Shown here: positions 1 through 7,212 of the stretch, one piece after another
Layout of the letters: every line of letters begins with the position of its first letter
How positions within the stretch are numbered: the stretch's first letter is position 1
From: Thermoanaerobaculales bacterium
GTDB taxonomy: Bacteria; Acidobacteriota; Thermoanaerobaculia; Thermoanaerobaculales; Sulfomarinibacteraceae
Assembly: GCA_029287235.1 (NCBI GenBank)
Contig: JARFRM010000269.1
Coordinates: 1-34,676 of the forward strand
Direction: 5' to 3'
DNA: 34,676 nt
Translations under genes and position numbers: made by a program
Notes under the pieces: generated by a model
What the model saw: the letters and a program-made list of their open reading frames with translations, nothing else
Databases searched by the model: none
Told to the model about the DNA's origin: nothing

Positions 1-410
1 CCGGTTTCGGCGAGCTCGACGCGGAGCAGGGCGGTCTCACCCGGTTCGAATCCGCGGAAGCCGTAGAACTGGTGGAGCTGGACCATGAGGAGCACCAGGG
101 GCGGCAGGATGAAGATCATCGGTACCAACGCCAGACCCTGATAGCGGAGGACGTGGCCTACGATCTCCCACTGCGCCTTGGCGATGGCTTGAAGATCGTC
201 GTTGAAGAGCCGGATCTCGAAGAGCGAAGCGGCGATCTTGGCTTTGACCGCGGTGATCTTGGCCTGGTTCGAGGTCTTGCCGAAGATCCACAGGGCGAAG
301 ACCGACACCGGGATCGACCACACGATCACACCGACGATGGGCGGCAGCCCGCGGAACGGCAGCTGCAGCCAGTCGATCACCGTGCCGAGGATTGAGTTGA
401 GAGCTGTCAT
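1..410 (-). CDS. EMC3/TMCO1-like (Oxa1 superfamily) membrane protein, C-terminus cut by window edge
   Basis: The gene reads leftward from an ATG at 410 and runs off the window, leaving 136 codons. The protein begins MTALNSILGTVIDWLQLPF. A first membrane segment (about residues 20-42) is followed by a basic amphipathic stretch (GKTSNQAKITAVKAKIAASL), then FEIRLFNDDLQAI and a second hydrophobic segment (ALVPMIFILPPLVLLMVQL). The order of a TM segment, a TSNQ/AKxKI coiled region, an LRLF-D-D motif and a VP-rich TM segment is what I recall for bacterial members of the EMC3/TMCO1 family, distant relatives of YidC/Oxa1/Get1 insertases. A direct role in inserting membrane proteins is inferred from the family, not shown. 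It is the last gene of a three-gene minus-strand set with a small RHH-like protein and an AlkP-type phosphoesterase. The upstream bases GAAAAGAA are only a weak ribosome binding site. Confidence 0.7.
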   Translation of the reverse strand, partial: MTALNSILGTVIDWLQLPFRGLPPIVGVIVWSIPVSVFALWIFGKTSNQAKITAVKAKIAASLFEIRLFNDDLQAIAKAQWEIVGHVLRYQGLALVPMIFILPPLVLLMVQLHQFYGFRGFEPGETALLRVELAET

Positions 411-428
411 TTCTTTTCACCAGATCGG

Positions 429-495
429 TTGTGGAGCAGGCTTCCAGCCTGCTCGCCGGCAGTGTCCGTGAGCAGGCTGGAAGCCTGCTCCACAA
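429..495. repeat. REP-like perfect inverted repeat (26-nt arms)
   Basis: Arms at 429-454 and 470-495 are perfect reverse complements around a 15-nt spacer. Each arm is itself a short palindrome (GAGCAGGC, 5-nt loop, GCCTGCTC). The unit can therefore form one long hairpin or a pair of small ones, as paired REP/BIME units do. It lies between two co-directional genes, 111 bases apart. A related, less perfect element is at 15598-15629. Confidence 0.75.
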
Positions 496-521
496 TCGAG
501 ATCGACATCTCCCCGCGTCTC

Positions 522-716
522 CTACGACATGTAGCCGAGGCCCTGGAGGCGCTTCTTGATCTCCTCCTCGTCCTCGGCGTCCTCGAGCAGGGCGAGCTCT
601 TTCTCGAGGGCGTGGGTGATGAACTCCTCGGGCGAGGAGTAGCCGGCGATCTCGGCGAATTTGCGGATGCGTTCGACGAGGCTGGCGTCGAGCTTGACCT
701 TGGTGCTTCCGAACAT
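522..716 (-). CDS. Small ribbon-helix-helix-like protein with LGY tail (64 aa)
   Basis: A 64-residue protein starting MFGSTKVKLDASLVERI. The upstream AAAGGGA, about six bases before the ATG at 716, decides this start; a longer frame would have to cross the polypyrimidine hairpin. The N-terminal beta-strand (TKVKLD) followed by two helices (LVERIRKFAEIAG and PEEFITHALEKELALLEDAE) matches a ribbon-helix-helix (CopG/Arc-like) fold. The acidic C-terminal helix ends IKKRLQGLGYMS. That ending resembles the tails of the two sulfatase-fold proteins and the arylsulfotransferase-like protein in this window. It sits between the AlkP-type phosphoesterase and the EMC3-like gene. It may be a DNA-binding regulator of this set or a small partner protein; the sequence does not decide. 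Confidence 0.75.
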   Translation of the reverse strand: MFGSTKVKLDASLVERIRKFAEIAGYSSPEEFITHALEKELALLEDAEDEEEIKKRLQGLGYMS

Positions 717-736
717 GGTCAATTCCCTTTCGATGT

Positions 737-813
737 CCTCTCCCTTTCCCTCTCCCTCTCCCTTTCCCTTGCGACGCACAAGGGAGAAGGAGAGGGAGGG
801 GGAGAAGGAGAGG
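737..813. repeat. Polypyrimidine/polypurine inverted repeat
   Basis: A 34-nt C/T-only arm (737-770, built from CTCCCT/TTCCCT steps) faces a 34-nt A/G-only arm (780-813) across GCGACGCAC. The arms pair with five C/T differences, three of which are G-U wobbles in RNA. It lies in the 109-bp gap between the AlkP gene and the RHH gene, just upstream of the latter's ribosome binding site. It has no terminal T run, so an attenuator or a purely structural repeat is more likely than a standard terminator. Confidence 0.65.
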
Positions 814-825
814 GTTCCATTTCGG

Positions 826-2967
826 TCATTTCAGAGAACTCTCATTCAACAATGGTGAGCCGTCCATGTGCGCCGGCGGGCGGACCCCGAAGAGGGTGAG
901 CACGGTGGGTGCGAGATCGACGATGTGCGGGTCATCGCTCGTCACATCGTGGTTGCACAGCATGATCCCGGGGACCAGGCGCGGATCGACGATGTGATCA
1001 CCGCTCCACGCCTTGACGTTGTCCTCGAAGACCGCACCGGCGACGACGCCGCCGGCGCAGTCCCACGAGATCCGGTAGCCGTGGTTGTAACCTATGAGCA
1101 GGTCCGGGGCGTTGCCCTTGTAGGGGCCGCGGTAGAGCACATCGGTGTCGAAGGCTTCGTTGATGGCGATATCGCCCTTTTCGGCGTCCTTCAACCCGGC
1201 GAGCTTGGCCATGATCTCGGTCTTGAGCGCGTCGGCCTCTCCGCCAGGATCGACGATCCCATGCGCCTCGCGGCCGCGGATGTTGAGGAAGATCCCGACG
1301 AGTCCGACGGCGTAGGCCCGGGTCTTCGACCAGTCCACCGACTGGAGCCAGGGCTCGGTGCCGTCGGCGTCGTCCTTGAGGGTCAGATAGCCCTCCTCCT
1401 GCAACCAGGCGTTGAGGTTGACGCCGCGGCGGAACGAGGTGCAGCCGTGGTCCGACAGGACGAAGAGCACGTCGTCGTCGTTGATCTTGGTGAGCACCCG
1501 GCCGATGATGCCGTCGTTGCGGATGTACTGCTTTTCGATGGCGTCTGCGTGGGCGGGGTCGTCGATCCCGGCCGCCGCCGGGTGGCCGTCTTCGATATAT
1601 CGCCAGTACATGTGGTTGACCCGGTCGGTGGCGTCGAAGACCGTGACCAGCGCGCCCGAACGGAGCTTCTCGAGGGCGATGTCGAGCATCTGTTCGCGCT
1701 CGTCGTCGACGTCCTGGGTCTGGATCCAGAAGGTGCCGTCATCGGTGACCTTCTCGTTGAGGGCCCAGGTGTCCTCGGCGAGACCGAGGGTGGCGTAGGG
1801 GCCGATTTTCTTCTCGAAATAGCTCGAGTAGTAGGACGGGTGCGAGATCGGCATGGCCGGTTTGCCGGGCTCGATGTTGATCGGCGACATGTAGAGCGAG
1901 ACGTGGTCGTCGGCCTCGGTGAGCATGACCCGGGTCAGTCCGCTGACCTTCATCCCCGGGATGACCTTGAAGTCGAGCTTGACCCAGTCGCTGAGCTCGC
2001 CGGTCTTGAGCTCGATCTCGGTGCCGTTGATGTCGACCCGGGCCGTCGAGGCGGATCGGTCCACATCGACGGTGAGGGGCAGCTCCATGGGCGGGTTCCC
2101 CTCAAAGAAGGCGTTCTCCGGACCCTTGATGGATGCCTCGAAGCTGGTCGCCGATCCGTTGCGGTTGAGGGGGATCCTCATCCCACCCTCCTGGAACGCC
2201 TGGCTCTCCGGTCGGGTGGTGAAGAGCAGAAACGTTCCCTGGGTGCCGAGGAGATCGGGGATGCACATGGCGCCGAGTTGAGCCCCGTAGAACTGATCGG
2301 GCGGGAAGGTGATGGGCACCCGGATGATGGTGCTCCAGATATTCTGCTCGCCGAGGATGGTCCACCAGGGCTTGGACTTGCGAAGCAACCGGATGTCAGG
2401 CTTCTTGAGCGGGATCCGCAGCTTGCCGAGCTTGAGAAACTTCTCCACCGAACCGATGTGCGCCGAGCTCAGGCGAGGGAGGTATGTCCGAGGGTCACGG
2501 TCGAGGAAGTCGAAGATGTTGTGGCGGCCGGGGTTGGTGCCGGTGCTGAAGGACGACCAGGCAACCGGGGTGATCGAAGGAAAGGTGGTGCGGAGCTGAC
2601 GGTAGCAGCCGCGCTCGGCGAGCTTTGAATAGTTCGGCAGCTTGCCCTCGGCCATCATCCTCTCGGTGATCCGCGCATCCTGACCGTCGAAACCGATGAA
2701 GATCGTGCGCTTGATCAGGGGTCTGGACTTGCTGCGGTGACGGATCATCCGCCAGACGGTCCGAAACGGCCAGGCGAGGATCGACACGCCGGCCAGGATC
2801 ATGGTCACGAAGATCACCGCAAAGGAACCGAGGACCGCGAAGCCGGCTCCGGGGCCGATATAGGCGTCGGCGGTGGTCGGCGCTCCCACGAGCAGGAGGA
2901 TGATCGCCGCGGCGACCCAGACCCCGTTCCAGCGTTGGGCGTGTCTTGTCGTCGTCATTCCTTGCAT
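826..2967 (-). CDS. Membrane-anchored AlkP-superfamily phosphodiesterase/phosphohydrolase
   Basis: A protein of 713 residues if begun at the ATG at 2967 (AGGA just upstream); an ATG at 2958 is the alternative. The promoter at 3059-3087 rules out the longer open frame reaching 3087. The N-terminus has a signal-like segment ending ADA, then YIGPGAGF (about residues 36-43) and a second hydrophobic segment. The catalytic domain shows the metal-binding FIGFDGQD (D94), ITPVAWSSFSTG (T133 as probable nucleophile), SDHG (about 505-508) and DHIVDP (about 657-662). This set is typical of the type I phosphodiesterase/nucleotide pyrophosphatase branch (COG3379-like). The substrate is unknown; extracytoplasmic location is inferred from the N-terminus. 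It leads the set with the RHH-like and EMC3-like genes. Confidence 0.85.
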   Translation of the reverse strand: MQGMTTTRHAQRWNGVWVAAAIILLLVGAPTTADAYIGPGAGFAVLGSFAVIFVTMILAGVSILAWPFRTVWRMIRHRSKSRPLIKRTIFIGFDGQDARITERMMAEGKLPNYSKLAERGCYRQLRTTFPSITPVAWSSFSTGTNPGRHNIFDFLDRDPRTYLPRLSSAHIGSVEKFLKLGKLRIPLKKPDIRLLRKSKPWWTILGEQNIWSTIIRVPITFPPDQFYGAQLGAMCIPDLLGTQGTFLLFTTRPESQAFQEGGMRIPLNRNGSATSFEASIKGPENAFFEGNPPMELPLTVDVDRSASTARVDINGTEIELKTGELSDWVKLDFKVIPGMKVSGLTRVMLTEADDHVSLYMSPINIEPGKPAMPISHPSYYSSYFEKKIGPYATLGLAEDTWALNEKVTDDGTFWIQTQDVDDEREQMLDIALEKLRSGALVTVFDATDRVNHMYWRYIEDGHPAAAGIDDPAHADAIEKQYIRNDGIIGRVLTKINDDDVLFVLSDHGCTSFRRGVNLNAWLQEEGYLTLKDDADGTEPWLQSVDWSKTRAYAVGLVGIFLNIRGREAHGIVDPGGEADALKTEIMAKLAGLKDAEKGDIAINEAFDTDVLYRGPYKGNAPDLLIGYNHGYRISWDCAGGVVAGAVFEDNVKAWSGDHIVDPRLVPGIMLCNHDVTSDDPHIVDLAPTVLTLFGVRPPAHMDGSPLLNESSLK

Positions 2968-3058
2968 GGTCCTTTGATGAGCTGAGGTTTTGTCGGGTCG
3001 CCCCGTCGCTCGATGAACAGAACCGTTCGCCCCGGTTCCGCATTTCTCAGGGGGGTGT

Positions 3059-3087
3059 AGTATAGGCCCCGCCGCCCGGACGCGCAA
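3059..3087 (-). promoter_or_regulatory. Sigma-70-type promoter for the AlkP gene
   Basis: On the minus strand a -35 box TTGCGC (3082-3087) and a -10 box TATACT (3059-3064) are separated by 17 bases. Transcription would start near 3052, giving a leader of about 85 bases. The same TTGCGC hexamer with a 17-base spacer occurs before the PLP enzyme gene at 8624-8652. Confidence 0.6.
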
Positions 3088-3153
3088 GGGCGGCGGATAT
3101 CAACGAACCGGCCTATCATTCATGATCACAGGATCTTACGGCCGTGGGAGAAA

Positions 3154-3774
3154 ATGAGCATGGGATCGATTCTCGGCGGAGTTCTGCGCCGGCTCAAGTA
3201 CGGCAAACCCATCGTCCTGGTTTCCGGTCTGCCCCGTTCCGGCACCTCCATGGCCATGAAGATGCTCGAGGCGGGTGGGATGGAGACCATCGTCGACAAC
3301 ATCCGCACCGCCGACGAGGACAACCCCAAGGGCTATTTCGAGGACGAGCGGGTCAAGGATCTCGCCGAGATGGAAGACACCACCTGGATCCGTGGCGCCC
3401 GCGGCAAGGTCATCAAGGTCGTGTCGTCATTACTCCAGTACCTGCCCAGGGACAACTTCTACAAGGTGATCTTCATGCGCCGGAACCTCCATGAGGTTTT
3501 GGCTTCGCAGGCCAAGATGCTCGACCGCCGCGGCGAGGAGAACACCGCCGAAGACGAGGACATGCTTCGGATGTACGAGGCTCACCTGGACAAAGTGAAA
3601 TTCCAACTGCGGTTTCGGGATTGGTTCGATGTGCTCTATCTCGATTTCAGCGGGGTGGTCGCCGATCCGGAAAAGGCCGCGAGACAGATCAACGATTTCC
3701 TCGGCGGCCACATGGATGTCGAGACGATGGCGGTGCAGGTTGATCCCAATCTGTATAGAAACAGATCTGAGTAG
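3154..3774 (+). CDS. PAPS-dependent sulfotransferase family protein
   Basis: A 206-residue cytoplasmic protein. VLVSGLPRSGTSM (about residues 21-33) is the 5'-phosphosulfate-binding loop of sulfotransferases, and NPKGYFE (57-63) is frequent in bacterial members. FMRRNLHEVLASQ (107-119) fits the 3'-phosphate-binding motif with its Arg and Ser. It would move a sulfuryl group from PAPS to an unknown acceptor. The ATG at 3154 has GGGAG four bases upstream; a second ATG follows at 3160. It stands alone on the plus strand, divergent from the AlkP gene and insulated by a strong hairpin on its 3' side. The fused sulfurylase/APS kinase at 8854 is the obvious candidate PAPS source. The protein is short for the family, so it is probably a minimal single domain. 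Confidence 0.85.
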   Translation: MSMGSILGGVLRRLKYGKPIVLVSGLPRSGTSMAMKMLEAGGMETIVDNIRTADEDNPKGYFEDERVKDLAEMEDTTWIRGARGKVIKVVSSLLQYLPRDNFYKVIFMRRNLHEVLASQAKMLDRRGEENTAEDEDMLRMYEAHLDKVKFQLRFRDWFDVLYLDFSGVVADPEKAARQINDFLGGHMDVETMAVQVDPNLYRNRSE

Positions 3775-3776
3775 CC

Positions 3777-3887
3777 TTAACCCGACCTTCTCACCAATTT
3801 TCGTCACGAGGGCGTCGAGGCGCTGTGCACAGCTGGGTGCTGTGCATCGTCGGCCGCAGTAGGAAATTGGTGAGAAGGTCGGGTTAA
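3777..3887. repeat. 111-bp element with 24-bp perfect terminal inverted repeats
   Basis: Positions 3777-3800 and 3864-3887 are perfect reverse complements, both ending in TTAA on the outside. The 63-bp interior holds a second imperfect repeat (GCTGTGCA near 3831 and again near 3839). It begins two bases after the sulfotransferase stop codon. The architecture suits a small non-autonomous mobile element (MITE-like) or a structured repeat; no coding capacity is seen. Confidence 0.65.
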
Positions 3888-3899
3888 GTAGTTCTCAGC

Positions 3900-3944
3900 T
3901 TCGAAAAGGCGGTCAGGCGTCCGACGCCTGACCGCCTTTTCGAA
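3900..3944. terminator. Bidirectional Rho-independent terminator
   Basis: 22-nt perfect arms (3900-3921 and 3923-3944) form a GC-rich stem (GGCGGTCAGGCG) flanked by AAAA on one side and TTTT on the other. It lies between the convergent sulfotransferase and Lrp genes and can serve both. Confidence 0.8.
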
Positions 3945-3954
3945 AAGCAGGTAG

Positions 3955-4440
3955 TCACTCCTGACCGTCGTCACCGATCGGCAGCCGCCAAATCGGAACA
4001 TGCTCGAAGATGAGCCTGGTCTCGATATGGGCGACCTCATTCCTGGTTGTGAACGCATCCATGGCGAGATCGCGGAGGTGATCGGCGTCCCTGACGGCGA
4101 CGTGGACCAGGTAGTCATCGGCACCGGCGACATGGTAGACCGCGCGGACCTCGGTGAGACCGAGGACATACTCGCGGAACGACTCGACGATCTCACGCGA
4201 GTGGCGCTGGAGCCGCACGGCGATCATGGCCTGGAGCCCGAAACCGAGCATGGCGAGATCGATGTCGGCGTGGAAGCCGTGGATGGCCCCGGTCTCCACC
4301 AACCGCCGCACGCGTTCCAGACAGGTGGACGGCGCGAGACCGACCCCCTCGGCGAGGTCCTTGTTCGAGATCCTCGCATTCTTCTTCAGGGCCGCGAGGA
4401 TTGCGACATCCGCCTGATCCAAATCGGTGTGTGATCGCAT
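3955..4440 (-). CDS. Lrp/AsnC family transcriptional regulator
   Basis: A 161-residue protein starting MRSHTDLDQADVAIL. The N-terminal winged helix-turn-helix includes ILAALKKNARISNKDLAEGV and GLAPSTCLERVRRL (about residues 14-48). The C-terminal ligand-binding/oligomerisation domain has VRAVYHVAGADDYLVHV (about 100-116), the usual Lrp/AsnC G-DYLL-like core. The longer open frame upstream would read through the terminator at 4477-4535 and is rejected. The ATG at 4440 lies six bases after a TATACT -10 box, so the mRNA is probably leaderless. Adjacent upstream genes are homoserine dehydrogenase, an aldehyde dehydrogenase and a Cys/Met PLP enzyme. An amino-acid-responsive role in controlling them is plausible but inferred. 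Confidence 0.9.
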   Translation of the reverse strand: MRSHTDLDQADVAILAALKKNARISNKDLAEGVGLAPSTCLERVRRLVETGAIHGFHADIDLAMLGFGLQAMIAVRLQRHSREIVESFREYVLGLTEVRAVYHVAGADDYLVHVAVRDADHLRDLAMDAFTTRNEVAHIETRLIFEHVPIWRLPIGDDGQE

Positions 4441-4446
4441 GGGTTG

Positions 4447-4452
4447 AGTATA
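4447..4452 (-). promoter_or_regulatory. -10 box of a leaderless promoter for the lrp-like gene
   Basis: TATACT on the minus strand ends six bases before the ATG at 4440, so transcription should begin at or within a base or two of the start codon. No good -35 box is seen at the expected distance (around 4469-4475). The hexamer sits directly downstream of the terminator of the preceding gene. Confidence 0.5.
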
Positions 4453-4476
4453 GGCTGTTCGGTGTTCTTGGTCATT

Positions 4477-4535
4477 TTCCGATTTCCCAACAAAAAACCC
4501 GGCCATCAGCCGGGTTTTTTGTTGGGAAATCGGAA
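4477..4535. terminator. Strong bidirectional terminator after the aldehyde dehydrogenase gene
   Basis: 27-nt perfect arms (4477-4503 and 4509-4535) around a 5-nt loop. The GCCGGG core is followed by TTTTTT on either strand. It starts three bases beyond the aldehyde dehydrogenase stop codon and separates that operon from the lrp-like gene. Confidence 0.9.
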
Positions 4536-4538
4536 TCC

Positions 4539-5960
4539 TCAGAGATTCGGCAGATACCAGCACACCACCTTCGGTTCGGTCATCTCGTGGAGCGAGAACC
4601 TGACGCCCTCCTTGCCCAGTCCCGATCCCTTGACCCCGCCGAAGGGCATGGAGTCGAGACGATAGTCGGTCGAGTCGTTGATGAGCACGCTGCCGGCGTC
4701 GAGGCCCTCGGCCAGTCGGAAGCAGACCTCCACGTCGCGGGCGAAGCCGGCGGCGTGGAGCCCATAGTCCGCCGAGTTGGCCCGGGCGATGGCGTCGTCG
4801 AGATCATCGAAGGGGTAGAGGTTCACCGTCGGGCCGAAGACCTCCTCATAGTGGATGGTGGCTTCGGCCGGAACGTTCTCGAGCACCGTCGGCTGGACGA
4901 GAGTGCCGGTCCGGCTCCCGCCGGCGGCGACGGTGGCGCCCTTGTCGACCGCCTCGTTGATCCAGCGCTCGACCCGTTCGGCTTCGGCCTCGGTGATCAT
5001 GGGGCCCATGTCGGTGGTCTCGTCCATCTTGTCGCCGATGGTGTAGGCGTTCGTCCGTTCGACAAAGAGATCGCGGAAGCGGTCGTAGACCTCGCGGTGG
5101 ATGAAGATTCGCTGGACGCCGATGCAGTTCTGACCCGCCGCCCAAAAGGCCCCGGAGACGCAGGTCTCGGCCGCCCATTCGATGTCGGCGTCCTTCCACA
5201 CGACGACGGGGGAGTTGGAACCGAGCTCCATCCCGATCTTTTTGAGTCCGGCCTTGGTGGTGATGTGCTTGCCGGCCTCGAGCCCACCGGTGAAGCTGAC
5301 CATGCGGACGCGCTCATCGGAAACCAGGGCGTCGCCGAGGACGGCGCCGTGTCCGGTGAGAGTCTGCAGCACGTCCCCGGGCAACCCTGCCTCGAGGAAG
5401 GCCTCGGTCAGTCTGAGCGCAGACAGGGGAGTGACGGTGGCCGGTTTGAGGATCACCGCGTTGCCGCCGGCAATGGCCGGTCCGAGCTTGTGGGCGACCA
5501 GGTTGAGAGGGTCGTTGAACGGGGTGATGGCGAGCACCACGCCGATGGGTACCCGCTCGAAGTGGCCGCGCCGCTGCTCACCGCCGGGGAAGGAGTCAAA
5601 CGGGATCGTCTCGCCGTTGAGCCGTTTGGCCTCCTCGGCAGAGATGGTCAGGGTGTTGACCGTGCGGTTGGCCTCCTTGCGGGCCTCGATGATGGTTTTG
5701 GAGCCCTCGCGAGCGATGATCGTCGCGAACTCCTCGACCCGTTCGGCCACGATGGCGGCGGTCCTGAGCAGGATCCGGCAGCGATCGTAGGTGGTCATCT
5801 TGCGGGCAGTCTCGCGCGCCGCGAATGCCGCCGCCAACGCGGTCTCGACGTCGTCGTGGCTGGCCGATGGCACCGTGTCGATGAGTGAATCGTCAAAGGG
5901 GTCGCGGACGTCGATGGTTTCTGCCCGATCGACCCACTCCCCGGCAAGGAGCATCTGCAT
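4539..5960 (-). CDS. NAD(P)-dependent aldehyde dehydrogenase
   Basis: A 473-residue protein of the full-length ALDH family. Visible catalytic residues are N149 (ITPFNDP), K172 (ILKPAT), E245 (GMELGSNSP) and the nucleophile C279 (AAGQNCIGVQRIF). The C-terminal MPFGGVKGSGLGKEG (from about residue 440) is also typical. It oxidises an aldehyde to an acid, or acylates CoA, in the cytoplasm. The overall look recalls lactaldehyde/phosphonoacetaldehyde-type members, but substrate cannot be assigned. The ATG overlaps the homoserine dehydrogenase stop as TGATG, with GGGAGG five bases upstream, so the two are translationally coupled. That coupling makes a four-carbon semialdehyde or a related amino-acid-derived aldehyde a reasonable guess. 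Confidence 0.9.
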   Translation of the reverse strand: MQMLLAGEWVDRAETIDVRDPFDDSLIDTVPSASHDDVETALAAAFAARETARKMTTYDRCRILLRTAAIVAERVEEFATIIAREGSKTIIEARKEANRTVNTLTISAEEAKRLNGETIPFDSFPGGEQRRGHFERVPIGVVLAITPFNDPLNLVAHKLGPAIAGGNAVILKPATVTPLSALRLTEAFLEAGLPGDVLQTLTGHGAVLGDALVSDERVRMVSFTGGLEAGKHITTKAGLKKIGMELGSNSPVVVWKDADIEWAAETCVSGAFWAAGQNCIGVQRIFIHREVYDRFRDLFVERTNAYTIGDKMDETTDMGPMITEAEAERVERWINEAVDKGATVAAGGSRTGTLVQPTVLENVPAEATIHYEEVFGPTVNLYPFDDLDDAIARANSADYGLHAAGFARDVEVCFRLAEGLDAGSVLINDSTDYRLDSMPFGGVKGSGLGKEGVRFSLHEMTEPKVVCWYLPNL

Positions 5961-6976
5961 CAGGACCTCCCGAGATGAATCAGATCGATGAGCAGCGAGA
6001 AGCCGGTTTCGCGACGACCGGCGCCCGGTCCCACGATGGTGACGTCGCCAAGGGTGTCGGTGGTGATGGTCATGGCGTTGGTGGCGCCGCCGACTCCGGC
6101 GAGGGGGTGGCTGTTGTCGACGAGCTGCGGGCCGACCGAGGCGCGGACCTTGGCGCCGTCGCGCCAGACCCGGCCGACGAGCTTGTATTTCTTGCCGTCG
6201 GCGGCGGCGGCCTCGATCTGTTCTGGGGTGATCTCGGTGATCCCCACACAGGGGCTGTCATCGGGCTCCAGCGAGGCGCCGAAGACGGTGTTGGCGAGGA
6301 TGGTCACCTTGGCCAGCGCATCCCACCCGAGGACGTCGGCGTCGGGCACGGCCTCGGCGTAGCCGAGCTCCTGGGCCTCGGTGAGGGCCGCGGCGTAGTC
6401 CATCCCGCCCTCCATCCGGGTGAGGATGAAGTTGGTGGTGCCGTTGAGGATGCCCTGCATCTCGCTGATCTCGGAGCCGGCGAGGGTCTCGCGGATGAGG
6501 TTGAGCAGGGGAGTGCCCGCCATCACGGTGCCCTCGAAGAGGAAGCGGGCGCCGTTGGCCGCTGCGAGCTCCATGAGCTCCCGAGACGCCAGCGCCGTGG
6601 GTCCCTTGTTGGTGGTGGTGACGGACATCCCCTTGGCCAGGGCGGCGCGGATGTGGTCGGTGGCCGGCTGACCGGTCTCGATGTCGGTGTAGGTGAGCTC
6701 GCACATGACATCGGCATCGACTTTCTGGATCATTTCGAGGGCGTCCCACTCGAAGCCGCCGGTCAGCGTCGACAGCGCCTGGCCCGCCTCGACCTTGGCC
6801 AGGGCGGCCTCGAGGTCGATGCCGTTGGGGTCGTAGCAGCTGCCTTTGAGCATGTCCGAGATTCCGACCACGGTGCAGTCGAGACCGTGCTCTTGTTTCA
6901 GCTCGTCTGCCTTTTCGATGAGGAGCTCGGCGAGTCCCTGGCCGACGGTTCCGAATCCGATGAGTAGCAGTTTCAT
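5960..6976 (-). CDS. hom: Homoserine dehydrogenase (short form, no ACT domain)
   Basis: A 338-residue protein that reduces aspartate 4-semialdehyde to homoserine on the route to Thr and Met. The N-terminal Rossmann motif is LLIGFGTVGQG (residues 4-14). TTNKGPTA holds K124, GILNGTTNFIL (175-185) is the family signature, and EAVPDADVLGWDALAK carries E208, D214, D219 and K223, the substrate and catalytic residues of the family. The regulatory ACT domain of longer enzymes is absent, so feedback control must come from elsewhere, perhaps from the adjacent lrp-like gene. AGGAGG lies five bases before the ATG. The downstream aldehyde dehydrogenase is coupled through TGATG. Confidence 0.92.
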   Translation of the reverse strand: MKLLLIGFGTVGQGLAELLIEKADELKQEHGLDCTVVGISDMLKGSCYDPNGIDLEAALAKVEAGQALSTLTGGFEWDALEMIQKVDADVMCELTYTDIETGQPATDHIRAALAKGMSVTTTNKGPTALASRELMELAAANGARFLFEGTVMAGTPLLNLIRETLAGSEISEMQGILNGTTNFILTRMEGGMDYAAALTEAQELGYAEAVPDADVLGWDALAKVTILANTVFGASLEPDDSPCVGITEITPEQIEAAAADGKKYKLVGRVWRDGAKVRASVGPQLVDNSHPLAGVGGATNAMTITTDTLGDVTIVGPGAGRRETGFSLLIDLIHLGRS

Positions 6977-7002
6977 GCGGTCCTCCTGTGAAGCGGTTGG
7001 GA

Positions 7003-7106
7003 GTTAGAAAGTTAGAGGGTTAGAAGGTCAGAGGGTTAGAAAGTTAGAAAGTTAGAAGGTTAGAAAGTGAGAAGGTTAGAAAGTGAGAAGGTTAGAAAGT
7101 GAGAAG
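7003..7106. repeat. Tandem 8-bp repeat, 13 units (GTTAGAAA/GTGAGAAG)
   Basis: Thirteen uninterrupted 8-base units with consensus GT(T/G)AGAA(A/G); the last eight alternate towards a GTTAGAAA-GTGAGAAG 16-mer. The period is not a multiple of three and no gene covers it. A reverse-complement copy of part of it (CTCACTTTCT, 7182-7191) could fold back on 7094-7103. It lies between the PLP enzyme and homoserine dehydrogenase genes, so the mRNA there would be pyrimidine-rich. Confidence 0.85.
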
Positions 7107-7212
7107 GCAGGCGCGATGCGGGACCTAGAGACCTTGCGAGCACTTCTGCGATGGTCCTTCTCACAGCGAGCCTGGCGAGCGCTCACTTTCTGCCCCTCTT
7201 GCTCTTCATTCC

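Noticed and set aside
429-899. Plus-strand open frame with an LSLSLSLSL run
   Set aside because: It is a translation of the REP-like element and the polypyrimidine hairpin, with no supported start.
868-2628. Long open frame on the plus strand (586 codons) opposite the AlkP gene
   Set aside because: Antisense shadow in GC-rich DNA; no recognisable motif, no ribosome binding site, and the opposite strand carries conserved catalytic motifs.
4441-4563. N-terminal extension of the Lrp-like protein
   Set aside because: It would translate a Rho-independent terminator and a promoter; family proteins start near MRSHTDLDQAD.
4401-5888. Long plus-strand open frame opposite the aldehyde dehydrogenase
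   Set aside because: It crosses the strong terminator at 4477-4535 and mirrors a conserved gene; composition is that of a shadow.
7003-7106. CRISPR array
   Set aside because: The unit is 8 bp with no spacers; it is a simple tandem repeat.
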